DNA from: Pseudomonas putida
GTDB taxonomy: Bacteria > Pseudomonadota > Gammaproteobacteria > Pseudomonadales > Pseudomonadaceae
DNA length: 64,000 bases
Direction: 5' to 3'
Assembly (NCBI RefSeq): GCF_022627325.1
Contig: NZ_JAETZZ010000018.1
Span: forward strand, 49,281 to 113,280
The notes under the pieces were generated by a model. The model ran no database searches and was not told the DNA's origin. It saw only the letters and a program-made list of their open reading frames with translations. The position numbers and the translations under genes are program-made. This document shows, in pieces, positions 41,156-50,754 of this stretch (the stretch's first letter is position 1; every line of letters starts with the position of its first letter).

Positions 41156-43291
41156 TTAGTTATCCCTGGTGTTCGGCTCCAGCATCAAACTTACATTTTC
41201 AGCGAGCGCCTGTAGCGTGAAGGGTTTGGTCAGTAACCTCATGCAGGGGCCTAGAAACGCCTCTCTGTCAGATGCAGCCTGGGCATAACCTGTCAGGAAG
41301 AGCACTGGGAGGTTGGGATACCTCTGCTGCACGGTCTCCGCCAATTGCCTACCGTTCATGCCTGGGAGCCCCACGTCGGTGACCAAAATGTCGACGCTCT
41401 CCAGGGTCTTGAGCACGTGCAATGCCTCTTCGCCATCGCTGGCCACGAAAATCTCATAGCCCAACTCGGTGAGCACCTCCTGATTCAGCATCCGCACTGA
41501 CTGATCATCTTCAACCAGCAGCACTATCTGTCCGGTTCCGTGATTCGCTGCATGGGGTATTTCAACAGGCTGATGAAGCTGGCCGTCAGCGGTTGGGAGG
41601 TACAAGGAGATCGTGGTTCCCTTATCTGGAATACTCGATATCTCCATTTTCCCCCGGCTTTGCTTGGCAAAGCCATACACCATCGAAAGCCCCAGACCCG
41701 TACCCTGGCCGATAGGCTTAGTGGTGAAGAACGGTTCAATCACTTTTGGCAGGAGATCAGCGCTGATCCCCGTCCCGGTATCCTCTACATCAATCCGGAT
41801 ATACTGCCCGGCTGCGAGCTCATCGGCTTCTGAGGACGCCTGCGCGACGATCACTTCGCGTGTCGATACTGTGATCGTTCCCCCATCCGGCATAGCATCG
41901 CGGGCATTGATGACTAGATTGAGTATCGCGTTTTCCAGTTGGTTGGCATCCGCCATGGCGTAGGGGAGGTGGTCGCCGAGTTTCATCAATACCCTGATCT
42001 GCTCGGTCGCCGAGCGCTTCAGGAGATCGTACAGGCTGACGATGAGGTCATTGGCTGAGAGCGGTCTTGTATCCAACGATTGCCTGCGGGAGAACGCGAG
42101 TAAGCGTTCCGTGAGGGACGCTGCGCGTTTTGCAGAGGTTTGAGCCGCATCGATATAGCGGTCCAGTGCGTCTAGGTTGCCCTTTTTGAGCCTCAATCGA
42201 AGCAGGTCGAGAGCGCTTATAATCCCCGTCAGCATGTTGTTGAAGTCATGGGCAATTCCGCCAGTGAGCTGTCCAACGGCCTCCATTTTCAGGGATTGTC
42301 GCAGTTGATCTTCAGCTCGCTCCCGCTCTGTGCTTTCCCGGTGGAGTTGCTCGACAGCTAGGGCAAGCGCTTGGGTGCGGCCAGCTACCTGCTCTTCCAA
42401 TGCTTCATTAAACCCACGAAGCGTCAGCTCTGACTGCTTCTGGTCAGTGACGTCAACAATCACAATGGCTGCCCCCATGATCGTGCCATGGGCTCCCCAA
42501 AGCGGAACAGCGCTAACCCGGATCCAGGACTCGTTTTGACCGGCAGGCTTGTGGTGGAACACCATGCCGTCGACAACTTCGCCTTTCAAGGCGCGTGCAC
42601 CGGGGAATGATTCTGGCGTGACTGGCTGGCCATCAGCGCTTATCGAGACCCATTGCTCCCGGCCATTGATAGCCTTGGAGGGAATAACTCGATCCGGGAC
42701 ATATTGGTTATAAAGCGGGTTGCTGATCAGCGACACACCAAAAGCGTCGACGAAGCTGATGCCAACAGGCACATTCTCCAGCAGGATACGAAGCCGTTCT
42801 CGCTCAACTCCCAATTCCGCAACACGATCGCGCATGTCGAATTGGCGTGCTCGAGATCGCCATGCCGCAGCAATGGCGCTCATCAAGGCAGAGGAGCTCA
42901 TCGGGCGTTCCAGTACCACTACGTTGGAGGCACTGGAGGGAAGACGCCTGCGAACTTCATCATTGTCCTTCCCAGCGCGGTTTCGATTGGAGGTCAGCAG
43001 CAAAATCGGAATGTCGGACCAGGAAGACTGATTCGCTAAAGCCTTTCCAAGGTCTGCGATGTCTCCGCTCAAGGCCTCTTCGGTGATCAGGATGATGCCT
43101 GTCTCATCACCAATGTTTTTTGCCAGAGCGGTCAAGTCACAATATGCCTGTACTCGGTAAAGTGTGCCCGCAACACGCTGGAGCACAGCCGCATCGCCTC
43201 GGAATGGCGCGACCACCAGCAACGACCGTTCTAGAGGTCGGCGGCTAACGTCCAAAGGGGCGGCCTTCCAGCAAGGGGTCTTGGCTACCAA
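41156..43291 (-). CDS. Hybrid histidine kinase with PAS domain and receiver
   Basis: This 711-aa protein has an N-terminal pseudo-receiver-like stretch (residues 20-150), a PAS domain (about 165-280; LLENVPVGISFVDAFG), a coiled coil, a HisKA domain (GQLTGGIAHDFNNMLTGI, phosphorylated His), an ATPase domain (NAILNLVINARDAM, DTGTGI, GTGLGLSMVYGF) and a C-terminal receiver (LLVEDD, DILVTDVGLPGMNG). There is no membrane segment. The start is a TTG inside the end of the KaiC gene, overlapping by 47 nt; a later start is possible. It forms a unit with the KaiC-like gene. Confidence 0.9.
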   Translation of the reverse strand: MVAKTPCWKAAPLDVSRRPLERSLLVVAPFRGDAAVLQRVAGTLYRVQAYCDLTALAKNIGDETGIILITEEALSGDIADLGKALANQSSWSDIPILLLTSNRNRAGKDNDEVRRRLPSSASNVVVLERPMSSSALMSAIAAAWRSRARQFDMRDRVAELGVERERLRILLENVPVGISFVDAFGVSLISNPLYNQYVPDRVIPSKAINGREQWVSISADGQPVTPESFPGARALKGEVVDGMVFHHKPAGQNESWIRVSAVPLWGAHGTIMGAAIVIVDVTDQKQSELTLRGFNEALEEQVAGRTQALALAVEQLHRESTERERAEDQLRQSLKMEAVGQLTGGIAHDFNNMLTGIISALDLLRLRLKKGNLDALDRYIDAAQTSAKRAASLTERLLAFSRRQSLDTRPLSANDLIVSLYDLLKRSATEQIRVLMKLGDHLPYAMADANQLENAILNLVINARDAMPDGGTITVSTREVIVAQASSEADELAAGQYIRIDVEDTGTGISADLLPKVIEPFFTTKPIGQGTGLGLSMVYGFAKQSRGKMEISSIPDKGTTISLYLPTADGQLHQPVEIPHAANHGTGQIVLLVEDDQSVRMLNQEVLTELGYEIFVASDGEEALHVLKTLESVDILVTDVGLPGMNGRQLAETVQQRYPNLPVLFLTGYAQAASDREAFLGPCMRLLTKPFTLQALAENVSLMLEPNTRDN

Positions 43292-44747
43292 AATATTCAG
43301 GAGTACCCGTCAGCACGCCCTTGAACTTGGTCAGGGGCTCACCAACACGGACGCCGTAGCTATCTATATTCAGTTCGCGAATAGCATCTTCGTGGGCGCC
43401 ACCACGGTTTTTCAGGACAGAGATCGCTTTGCGCAGACGGCCTTGAGCCTCAAAAAACCTTATGAGGATGACCGTGTCTGCGACGTAAGAAATATTGAGG
43501 GTGGTTGTCATCGTGCCGATCAGTCCGCTTTGGGCGTTGATCAGGAACGTTGCCACACCATGCTGGGCGAGATAGGACAGCATTTCGTGCATCTGAAGTA
43601 TCAGCTGTTGCTCCTGTGGCATCGCCGCCAAGTAGCCGTTTAGGCTATCGATCACGATCACCCGGGCATTCCTGGCCTCTACCTGAGTACGGACTCGCCA
43701 TGAGAATTCGCCTGGCGAAATCTCGGCAGGGTTGATTTGCTCCACATTCAATAGACCGCTGGCGATGTATTTCTGAAGCGCGAAGCCCATAGCCTCGGCT
43801 CTTCTCAACAGCGTGCCGACCCGCTCATCGAATTCATAGACGGTGCAGCACTCACCACGCTCACATGCCGCAGCCACATAGGCGAATGCCACCGTGGTCT
43901 TGCCCGACCCCGCAGGCCCGGTGATCAGCGTGCTTGTGCCTCTGAGAGGGCCTCCAGCAAGCAAACGGTCAAGCGCTGCCACGCCACTGGCCACAGGTTC
44001 AAGCTGGAAGGCTGAATGTTGTCCTCCCGCCATCATCCGCGGGAAGACATGCAATCCTCCCTTTACGATCACGAAGTCGTGATAGCCGGCAACGAAGTCG
44101 ACACCCCTCAGCTTCTGAACCTGCAACCGCCGTCGAGCCGCGCCGAAATCAAGCGTTAGTCGCTCCAGCGTGATCACCCCATGGCAGATGCTATGGAGAT
44201 GGTTGTCATGCTCACCATGGGATGTAGTCAGGTCGTCCACCAGCAAGACTGTGATGTTTCGTCCCGCAAAATACTGTTTCAGTGCCAGGACCTGACGGCG
44301 GTATCGAAGGGGGTCTTGTGCCAGCAGCCTCATCTCAGAAAGGCTATCGAACACTACCCGACTGGGCTTGGACTGCTCCACGCGCTGCTGGATAAGCTTG
44401 ATAGTGTTTCCCAGCTCAGCCTCCCACGGATGCAGAATGGTCTGCTCTGCGGCCTCGCCGAAAATCTCGTCCGTCTGGGACAGCTCGAACACCTCGATGC
44501 CGTCCAGGCTCCATCCATGCGACCTGGCAACACTCTCAAGTTCATCCGCAGTCTCGGAGAGGGTGACGTACAGCACCGGCTCCTGGTTGGTCACACCACT
44601 CAATAGGAACTGAAGCCCCAATGTCGTCTTGCCAGCTCCTGGCGTGCCCTCTACCAAGTAGAGCCTATGCACCGGCAGCCCGTCTTTGAGGATTAGATCC
44701 AATCCTTCGTTGCCAACAGATAGCGTTGCGGATGTCTTATGGGGCAT
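43245..44747 (-). CDS. KaiC-like double RecA-fold ATPase
   Basis: This 500-aa protein has two RecA-type domains. Walker A motifs are GTPGAGKTTLGLQ (about residue 34) and GPAGSGKTTVAF (about residue 278). Walker B stretches are PSRVVFDSLSEMR and ARVIVIDSLNGYL. It has the KaiC length, but no KaiA or KaiB is nearby, so it is a stress or signalling ATPase rather than a clock. ATG follows AGGAATG. It lies before the hybrid kinase, with which it probably acts as a signalling pair. Confidence 0.9.
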   Translation of the reverse strand: MPHKTSATLSVGNEGLDLILKDGLPVHRLYLVEGTPGAGKTTLGLQFLLSGVTNQEPVLYVTLSETADELESVARSHGWSLDGIEVFELSQTDEIFGEAAEQTILHPWEAELGNTIKLIQQRVEQSKPSRVVFDSLSEMRLLAQDPLRYRRQVLALKQYFAGRNITVLLVDDLTTSHGEHDNHLHSICHGVITLERLTLDFGAARRRLQVQKLRGVDFVAGYHDFVIVKGGLHVFPRMMAGGQHSAFQLEPVASGVAALDRLLAGGPLRGTSTLITGPAGSGKTTVAFAYVAAACERGECCTVYEFDERVGTLLRRAEAMGFALQKYIASGLLNVEQINPAEISPGEFSWRVRTQVEARNARVIVIDSLNGYLAAMPQEQQLILQMHEMLSYLAQHGVATFLINAQSGLIGTMTTTLNISYVADTVILIRFFEAQGRLRKAISVLKNRGGAHEDAIRELNIDSYGVRVGEPLTKFKGVLTGTPEYFGSQDPLLEGRPFGR

Positions 44748-44990
44748 TCATTTTCATTCCTGAACTGGATGGCCATGCTTGGGGCAGTGGGCGCCAAGAC
44801 CGCCGGCGTATTAGCTGAATCTAGCAAACGCGCCTTCACTGCATAAGGTATTGGCGCTGCAGATTCGCGCGGTACTCCGCAGTGATATTGATGATTGATC
44901 GCAGGGTGCCACCAAAGGTTCATTAGGCGTGGGTTGCTTGAATCGGATGGCCATCGTAGCTCTTGACTAATTTGCCGATGAAAGAAACAG

Positions 44991-45494
44991 TCAGGCGCGC
45001 TCGCCTCGCAGCCATCGCTGGTGATAATGGGAGAGTCGGGTGAGTCCAAAAAGTGCGCCCTGACGCATCACGTCGGCACGTTCACCAAAGAAGCGCTGAG
45101 TTCGTGTAAACACGGCTACCGGCTCGCCGGCGAATGCCCAAGCGAAGCACACGGTGCCTGGTGGTACGCTAGATTAGGGAGTTGGCCCAGCCACGCCGGT
45201 GGTGGCGATCACCACATTGGCATCGCTGTCTCTCAATGCGCCCAAGGCCATTTCCCACGCGACTGCTTCGCTGGTGAGGCCATAGCGCTCGATAGTTTCG
45301 GCGCTTACGCCGAGCAAGCGCTGCTTCGCACTGGGTGAGTAAACGACATAACCACTCTCCACGACCTCCCCGGCACCGGGTACCCCTGCTAGGAGGGCCA
45401 CCATGCAACCTGCCGTGCACGACTCCGCAGTCGTCAGGACTAACTGATTGTCTTTGAGATAGCCGAGGGCGGCCAGTACAGCGTCGGTTGCCAT
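44991..45494 (-). pseudogene. CinA C-terminal domain (PncC, NMN amidohydrolase) gene broken by one in-frame stop
   Basis: The frame from 45494 encodes the start of a PncC-type CinA domain (TTAESCTAGCMVALLAG, VVESGYVVYSPSAKQRLLGV, VIATTGVAGPTP). It then meets TAA at 45174-45176. In the same frame, without any shift, the next 60 codons continue the family: SSVPPGTVCFAWAFAG, FTRTQRFFGERADVMRQGAL, and end at 44991. Intact length would be 167 aa, the usual size. So this is a single nonsense change in an otherwise whole gene; stop read-through or a sequencing error are alternatives. Confidence 0.88.
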
Positions 45495-45595
45495 TGAAGA
45501 ATCGACTCGCTTGTTCTTTTGCGGTGGACGCAACCCATCAGGTTTTGGTTCATCGCAGTTTACGTCCGACGTGTCCCACGTCAGTGGCTGGAGCC

Positions 45596-46288
45596 TTAAC
45601 GGTTGCGTACGGTACCAAGGGCAGGTGACCAGACGTTATGACCGCAGCGTTCACACACGACTGAGTCCAGTGGTTCGTGGAAGGTCGTGAAGCCGCAACT
45701 CACGCAACAGTGTAGGCCGGCGTTCGGCGGCGCCTGGTACTCTGGACGATGTTCGACTGGCAGCACTGACAGCCCTGGCCGGGTGTCATCAGGCCCGTAG
45801 AAATACAGACTGAGATCGCCATCGGTTTCCAATAAACCGAGTCGAACCTGGCCGAGGTGCTCCACACCTTGTTGTCGCAGTTCCATGAACAATTCGTTGG
45901 ACGAGATGTTCAAATTCCGCAGCGAATGTATTTCGTACATCCCGTCCTTTACTACCGTGATGGGTAGCCCATCGATCCAGGCTTCGCATGTTCTGCTGCG
46001 CCTCATCAAGTAGACGGTTCCGCGATAGAGCATCAGGAGCGTCAGGAACACCAATCCGACGGGGAGTAAAGGTACATCTTCGTAAAAAGTGACATCACCT
46101 GCGGCTGAGCCCAGGGTCAGGATCACGACAAGCTCGAATCGAGACAGTTGCCTGATTCCACGTCGACCACTGAATTTCAAAAAGAAGAACACGGCCAAGA
46201 AAGCCGCTGAAACGCGCAGGGCGACCTCCAAAAGAAAGGTCAGCGGGAGTTCGCCAATGAGCATCCTGTGCAGATCAAACGAAACCAT
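45596..46288 (-). CDS. DUF421 (YetF-like) membrane protein with C-terminal zinc ribbon
   Basis: This 230-aa protein has three N-terminal membrane helices (FLLEVALRVSAAFLAVFFFL, FELVVILTLGSAAGD, LLPVGLVFLTLLMLY), a DUF421 cytoplasmic domain with ISSNELFMELRQQGVEHLGQ, and a C-terminal CVSCGF-x-CERCGH pair that should bind zinc. The role of DUF421 proteins is not known. Confidence 0.85.
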   Translation of the reverse strand: MVSFDLHRMLIGELPLTFLLEVALRVSAAFLAVFFFLKFSGRRGIRQLSRFELVVILTLGSAAGDVTFYEDVPLLPVGLVFLTLLMLYRGTVYLMRRSRTCEAWIDGLPITVVKDGMYEIHSLRNLNISSNELFMELRQQGVEHLGQVRLGLLETDGDLSLYFYGPDDTRPGLSVLPVEHRPEYQAPPNAGLHCCVSCGFTTFHEPLDSVVCERCGHNVWSPALGTVRNR

Positions 46289-46674
46289 TGGGTTTGTCCC
46301 ACATGTCGCAATCGCCGGTTAAAGATGGACCGGCTAAATTCGACGCTAGTTCACGAGGTGACGCCATATGGCGACATGGCCTGAGAGGATGATCATTGGA
46401 AAAGCAGGATGCTCCCGCCATAGGGATTTGGCTAACTCGAGACCACCGATGCCCCTCAGCTTGGAAAAACCGCTTCCATGCTTGAGGCGTAATCCCTTCG
46501 GATCTCATAAACGTCCGGCAGAAACGCGGCTGGTTCTAGAAGCCGCACTTCAGGGCAATCCTGTGGGTCGGAGTGCTGGCGCTTCCTCCCATTCGCGCCT
46601 ACCGGTGGGATGTTACTGAGCAGCGGTGCTTTCAGGTTAGCCCGCGTTAACGCGGGCTTTTATTCGAGCAATGA
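46289..46674. other. Intergenic stretch with terminator only
   Basis: No convincing gene is present. Short open frames lack ribosome sites and family resemblance. GCCCGCG-TTAA-CGCGGGC followed by TTTTATT at 46639-46663 is a good plus-strand rho-independent terminator with no gene upstream to serve, so an old gene may have decayed here. Confidence 0.6.
46639..46663 (+). terminator. Orphan rho-independent terminator
   Basis: A perfect 7-bp GC stem with a TTAA loop is followed by TTTTATT. On the minus strand there is no T-run, so it points along the plus strand. Confidence 0.7.
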
Positions 46675-47682
46675 TCAGAAACCTTCCAGGACAACTTTGC
46701 CCCTGGCTTTACCACTTTCAATCAACGCGTGGGCTCGCTTGAGATTTTCGGCACAAATGCTTCCGAAATGCTCTCCGACAGTCGTCTTCAGTGTGCCCTC
46801 GTCAACCAGCTGGGAAACACGCTCGAGCAGTTGGTGCTGTTTGATCATGTCCGCGGTCTTGTACAGCGAGCGGGTGAACATGAGTTCCCAGTGTAGTGAC
46901 AGCGATTTGCGCTTGAGCGGCATGACATCCAGCTGTGCCGGATCATCAATCAGTGCGAGCTTGCCTTGGGGGCGAAGCACTTCCACCAATTGCGGCAGGT
47001 AAGTGTCGGTGTGGGTCAGGCTGATCACGTAATCAATGGGATCGAGCTTGAGCTTTGCCAGCTGAAGCGGGATCGACTCAGAGTGATCAATGACATGATG
47101 AGCTCCCAGTTCGTTGACCCAGGCTTGAGTCTCAGGTCTTGAGGCAGTGCCTATGACTGTCAGCTGCGTCAGCTTCCTTGCCAGCTGAACCAGGATCGAG
47201 CCCACTCCGCCTGCTGCCCCGACCACCAAAAGACGTTGACCTTTGCCGCTATTTTCTTCGACGGCCAAACGGTCGAACAGCAACTCCCACGCGGTGATCG
47301 ACGTCAGCGGCAGGGCGGCGGCACTGGCGTCGTCCAAGTTCTTAGGCTTGTGCCCGACGATTCGCTCGTCCACCACATGAAACTCGCTATAGCTGCCTGG
47401 TCGATCTAGGGCACCGGCGTAGAACACTTCATCCCCTGGCCTGAAGAACGTTACCTCTGGGCCAGTCTCGCGGACGACACCGACAGCATCCCAGCCGAGA
47501 ACGTATGGTTGCTCTGCACCACGGCTGGCGCGAACCTTGGTATCGACGGGATTGACGGCAATCGCCCTGACCTCGACGAGCAGGTCACGTGCGCCGGGTT
47601 TTGGCTTCGTGAGCTCCGTGTCATACAGAGACTGAGCGTCGTGAATAGGTAATCCGGGTTGCGTGTAAACGACAGCCTTCAT
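46675..47682 (-). CDS. Zinc-type alcohol dehydrogenase-like / quinone oxidoreductase family protein
   Basis: This 335-aa protein is a medium-chain reductase of the quinone oxidoreductase type. It has a GroES-like N-domain (AVNPVDTKVRASRG, GWDAVGVV), a nucleotide-binding motif GAAGGVGSILVQLA and a C-terminal TVGEHFGSICAENLKRAHAL. It has no zinc ligands at the usual places, so the name zinc-type is historical. The start at 47682 follows the pattern MKAVVYTQPG. It is NADPH-dependent by family. Confidence 0.88.
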   Translation of the reverse strand: MKAVVYTQPGLPIHDAQSLYDTELTKPKPGARDLLVEVRAIAVNPVDTKVRASRGAEQPYVLGWDAVGVVRETGPEVTFFRPGDEVFYAGALDRPGSYSEFHVVDERIVGHKPKNLDDASAAALPLTSITAWELLFDRLAVEENSGKGQRLLVVGAAGGVGSILVQLARKLTQLTVIGTASRPETQAWVNELGAHHVIDHSESIPLQLAKLKLDPIDYVISLTHTDTYLPQLVEVLRPQGKLALIDDPAQLDVMPLKRKSLSLHWELMFTRSLYKTADMIKQHQLLERVSQLVDEGTLKTTVGEHFGSICAENLKRAHALIESGKARGKVVLEGF

Positions 47683-47829
47683 CGCGCTACCTCTAATAAG
47701 AATCAAAAGTTGGCACAGGGTATTGTCTTTGGTTAACTCGAAAATCAGCCTCAAAGCAGCAAGGCGTTCTCGCGCGTAATGAAACTAGCGGGAGGCGCTG
47801 GCAACCGGTGCCTGGACGCCTCGCGCAGT

Positions 47830-48351
47830 TCATTGGTTGTCGGTAGGTGGGAAGTCGATGTCCGTCATGGCCACATTGTTGAGGTAGTTGGTCAGCGTCA
47901 GGAGGGAGACTTGGGCGATGATATCCACGATTTTCGTATCATCCAGCCCTGCTTCCCGTGCTGCTGCCAGTTGCACCTCGCTGACCTGGCCTCGGCTTAG
48001 CGTCACCGCTCTGGCGAACGCAGCAACGCCATCGAGAGTGCCGGCACGAGCAGCCAGCAGCGCACCAGCATCCAAACCTGCTTTTTCGCCGAAGAAACTG
48101 TGGGCGGCGATGCAGTAGTCACAGCCATTCACCGCTGATGCTGCCAGCGCCGCTACTTCACGCTCGGCAGGGCTGAGGCTGTTCTTGTTAAGGGCTTGCG
48201 AGAGCGCCAGATAGCCAGCGAGGGCTGCCGGCGAATGGGCGAGGGTGGCGAACGCGTTCGGGATAAAGCCCAAGCCTTTCTCCACACCCTGCAGGGCACT
48301 ACGCGCTGCTGCAGGCGCCTGGTCGAGGGTCAGCGCATTGATTCGAGTCAT
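47830..48351 (-). CDS. AhpD-like carboxymuconolactone decarboxylase family protein
   Basis: This 173-aa alpha-helical protein holds the redox pair in VNGCDYCIAAHSFFG, which matches the CxxC-x3-H active site of AhpD-type peroxidase partners. It lies 23 nt after the SDR gene on the same strand. It probably takes part in peroxide or electrophile detoxification. Confidence 0.88.
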   Translation of the reverse strand: MTRINALTLDQAPAAARSALQGVEKGLGFIPNAFATLAHSPAALAGYLALSQALNKNSLSPAEREVAALAASAVNGCDYCIAAHSFFGEKAGLDAGALLAARAGTLDGVAAFARAVTLSRGQVSEVQLAAAREAGLDDTKIVDIIAQVSLLTLTNYLNNVAMTDIDFPPTDNQ

Positions 48352-48374
48352 GATTCAGCTTCCTGTGCTGATGG

Positions 48375-49178
48375 TCACTTGGCGTTGTAACGCGGCGCGA
48401 GCTGGTTACTCGACAACTGGCTGAACAACGCCTGCCGGCTGGCTTCGTAGTGTTGGAAAGCGTGCAAGTCATGCAGCGAAGGGATGGAGATCAGCACGTC
48501 GTTGTCGAAATCCTGCAGAGCACCGTCGACCAGATCATGAGCGGACATGACGATGCCGGGGTCGAGGTTCTCGACAGGCAGGCCGCCGATCTGCCAGAAG
48601 TCGGTCGCAGTGGCTCCTGGCAGCACCGCCTGGATCTTGATGCCTTTGTCTGCAAGCTCCTTGTACAGGGATTGGCTGAAGGCGGTCACGTAGGCCTTGC
48701 TGCCACCGTAGACACCGTTGAGCAGCTCTGGCGCAAGGCCTGCGATGGACGAGATGTTGATGACGGCGCCTTGCTGGCGGGCGATGAAACCTGGAACGGC
48801 AGCGTAGGTCAGGCGGGTCAAGGCGGTGACGTTGAGGCTGATCATTTCGGCCATGCGTTCGACATCACTCTCCATCAGGCTTGTGTGAGTGCCGATTCCC
48901 GCATTGTTTACCAGCAGGCTTATGCTGGCGTCCTCACGAAGTTGGCGTTCAACGTTAACCAGGTCAGCGGCGTTGGAAAGGTCTGCCGGAATAACCTCCA
49001 CGTTTCGCTGGGTCTCGCTGGTAATACGGCTGGCCAGGGCGTTGAGACGTTCCCGGTTGCGGGCCACCAGTACGAGGTCGTAGCCACGGCGGGCCAAACG
49101 CTCTGCGTAGATCGAGCCGATTCCGGTGGAAGCGCCGGTGATGAGCGCGGTGCCTTTGGATTGCTGCGTCATGGTCAT
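48375..49178 (-). CDS. Short-chain dehydrogenase/reductase
   Basis: This 267-aa SDR has the NAD(P) motif TGASTGIGS near residue 14, NNAGIG near 90, the catalytic Ser in ISSIAG, and the YGGSK Tyr-Lys pair. The ATG follows GGAG. The basic residues after the glycine motif suggest NADPH. It is divergent from the GlxA-type regulator at 49277, which is its likely controller. Confidence 0.92.
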   Translation of the reverse strand: MTMTQQSKGTALITGASTGIGSIYAERLARRGYDLVLVARNRERLNALASRITSETQRNVEVIPADLSNAADLVNVERQLREDASISLLVNNAGIGTHTSLMESDVERMAEMISLNVTALTRLTYAAVPGFIARQQGAVINISSIAGLAPELLNGVYGGSKAYVTAFSQSLYKELADKGIKIQAVLPGATATDFWQIGGLPVENLDPGIVMSAHDLVDGALQDFDNDVLISIPSLHDLHAFQHYEASRQALFSQLSSNQLAPRYNAK

Positions 49179-49276
49179 GCTCCATTGTTTGGTGTGAAGC
49201 CATGATGCAGAAGGTCGCTTTCGTCTTGAATGACACATAAGATACGTTTTTAGGACATCGCGTAGGGAGTCATTCG

Positions 49277-50227
49277 ATGCACCGGGTCGGCTATCTGATA
49301 ACCGAAGGTTTCCAGGTCATGTCTTTGGCCACGCAATCTGTCTTCGAGTTTGCCAATATCGTTGCCGGCGAAACGGCTTACAAGATCCAGAATTTTTCCA
49401 TAAAGGGCGGAACGGTGCGCTCCTCGCTGGGGATGTACATGGATACGCTTCCCTTGGGTGCGCCTGGCTTGGCCGACACCTGGATGATTACCGGGACGTT
49501 TACGCCACTGACGCCGCCGAGTGAAGAGGTACTTGCCAGTGTGCGAGGTTTTGTGGACGGTGCGCGGCGCACTGCAGGCCTGTGTACGGGCTGCTTCGTG
49601 TTGGCGCAGGCAGGTGTCCTGGACAATCGGCGGGCAACCACACATTGGGCCTATGCCAATAAGCTTCGTGAGCTGTACCCGAAAATCAAGGTCGAAGAAG
49701 ACCGGATTTTCATCGTGGATGGGCCGATATGGACATCTGCGGGCATGACTGCCGCTCTGGACATGGCATTGGGGATGGTCGAAAAGGATCACGGCACTGA
49801 GCTGGCCCGGTCGGTGGCGCGGAAACTGGTCATGCATCAGCGCCGCTCCGGTGGGCAATCCCAGCATTCCGAACTGCTGACGCTTTCCCCTAAGTCTGAC
49901 CGCATCCAGAGCGCCTTGGATTACGCACGCAAGCATCTTGGCCGGCCACTCAGCGTTGAGGAGCTTGCTGAAGTAGCGCATTTGAGCCCCAGGCAGTTCA
50001 CCCGGGTCTTTACCGCAGAAACCGGACAATCACCGGCCAAAGCCGTAGAAAGCCTGCGCCTGGAAGCTGCCCGGTTGATGATCGAGCAGAGCCGGCACAG
50101 CTTGGATGTAGTGGCCAGAGAAACGGGGTTCAGGGATCGCCGACATATGCGGGAAGTGTTCATTCGTGGGCTTGGCGCTCCGCCTCAGGCAGTACGTAGG
50201 GATGCCAGGCGAGTGGTAACCGGATGA
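49277..50227 (+). CDS. GlxA-family AraC-type regulator
   Basis: This 316-aa regulator has a DJ-1/PfpI-like N-domain with Cys in GLCTGCFVLAQAG and an AraC DNA-binding domain with LAEVAHLSPRQFTRVF and VARETGFRDRRHMREVF. It starts 98 nt from the divergent SDR gene. Members with SDR and AhpD-like neighbours usually act as local activators. Confidence 0.9.
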   Translation: MHRVGYLITEGFQVMSLATQSVFEFANIVAGETAYKIQNFSIKGGTVRSSLGMYMDTLPLGAPGLADTWMITGTFTPLTPPSEEVLASVRGFVDGARRTAGLCTGCFVLAQAGVLDNRRATTHWAYANKLRELYPKIKVEEDRIFIVDGPIWTSAGMTAALDMALGMVEKDHGTELARSVARKLVMHQRRSGGQSQHSELLTLSPKSDRIQSALDYARKHLGRPLSVEELAEVAHLSPRQFTRVFTAETGQSPAKAVESLRLEAARLMIEQSRHSLDVVARETGFRDRRHMREVFIRGLGAPPQAVRRDARRVVTG

Positions 50228-50352
50228 GGGAGGAGGGGCCGCCGGGGGCCCTCAGGTAGCCCAGGCCGAGATGCACACTGCGATGTGACTGGTCGCCGCC
50301 TCAGGCTGCTGCATATAAGCCCCGTGGCCAGCGCGAGGGAAGCTCACCAGCA

Positions 50353-50703
50353 TCAGCGTCGGAGGCCGATAGGGTGCCAAGCGGATGGCACTGGGGCGGG
50401 CGACTTTTCTAAGCCCGCCAAGCCACCATCACGCTCCAGTTTCTCTATTTGCAAGCGAAGATCATCGATAAGCTCCGCTGAGGATCGACCAGATTCCAAG
50501 CTCAAGGTCAGTGTCAGTAGCGTCAGTGAGCTCACCCCCAGCCGCTGACTGACCTGCTCGAGTTTATCTAGCGTCAGGCTGGCTTTGCCCCCCTCCAGCT
50601 TAGAAAGAAACGTCCGACTGGTGTCACCAAAGTCACGCTGCGTGATTTTGCGCTGACTGCGTAGCGCCCGGAGGACAAGGGCGAAAGACGATTTCAGTGA
50701 CAT
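50353..50703 (-). CDS. XRE-family regulator
   Basis: This 116-aa protein has an N-terminal lambda-repressor-type helix-turn-helix (VLRALRSQRKITQRDFGDTS, FLSKLEGGKASLTLDKLEQV) and a short coiled-coil C-terminus. ATG follows GGAGAGG. An inverted repeat 33-51 nt upstream is probably its own operator. Confidence 0.85.
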   Translation of the reverse strand: MSLKSSFALVLRALRSQRKITQRDFGDTSRTFLSKLEGGKASLTLDKLEQVSQRLGVSSLTLLTLTLSLESGRSSAELIDDLRLQIEKLERDGGLAGLEKSPAPVPSAWHPIGLRR

Positions 50704-50735
50704 ATGCGACCTCTCCGCTTGAGCGTGTCTTCGGT

Positions 50736-50754
50736 GAAATCCATATGGGATTTC
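50736..50754 (-). promoter_or_regulatory. Palindrome upstream of the XRE regulator
   Basis: GAAATCC-ATATG-GGATTTC is a perfect 7-bp inverted repeat with a 5-nt spacer. Its place and shape fit an autoregulatory operator. Confidence 0.6.

Noticed and set aside
43245..44747. A circadian clock locus because of the KaiC-like protein
   Set aside because: No kaiA or kaiB is present, and KaiC-like ATPases with kinases are common in non-photosynthetic bacteria.
46275..46619. Two short frames in the 46.3-46.6 kb gap
   Set aside because: No ribosome site and no family. Only the terminator after them is convincing.
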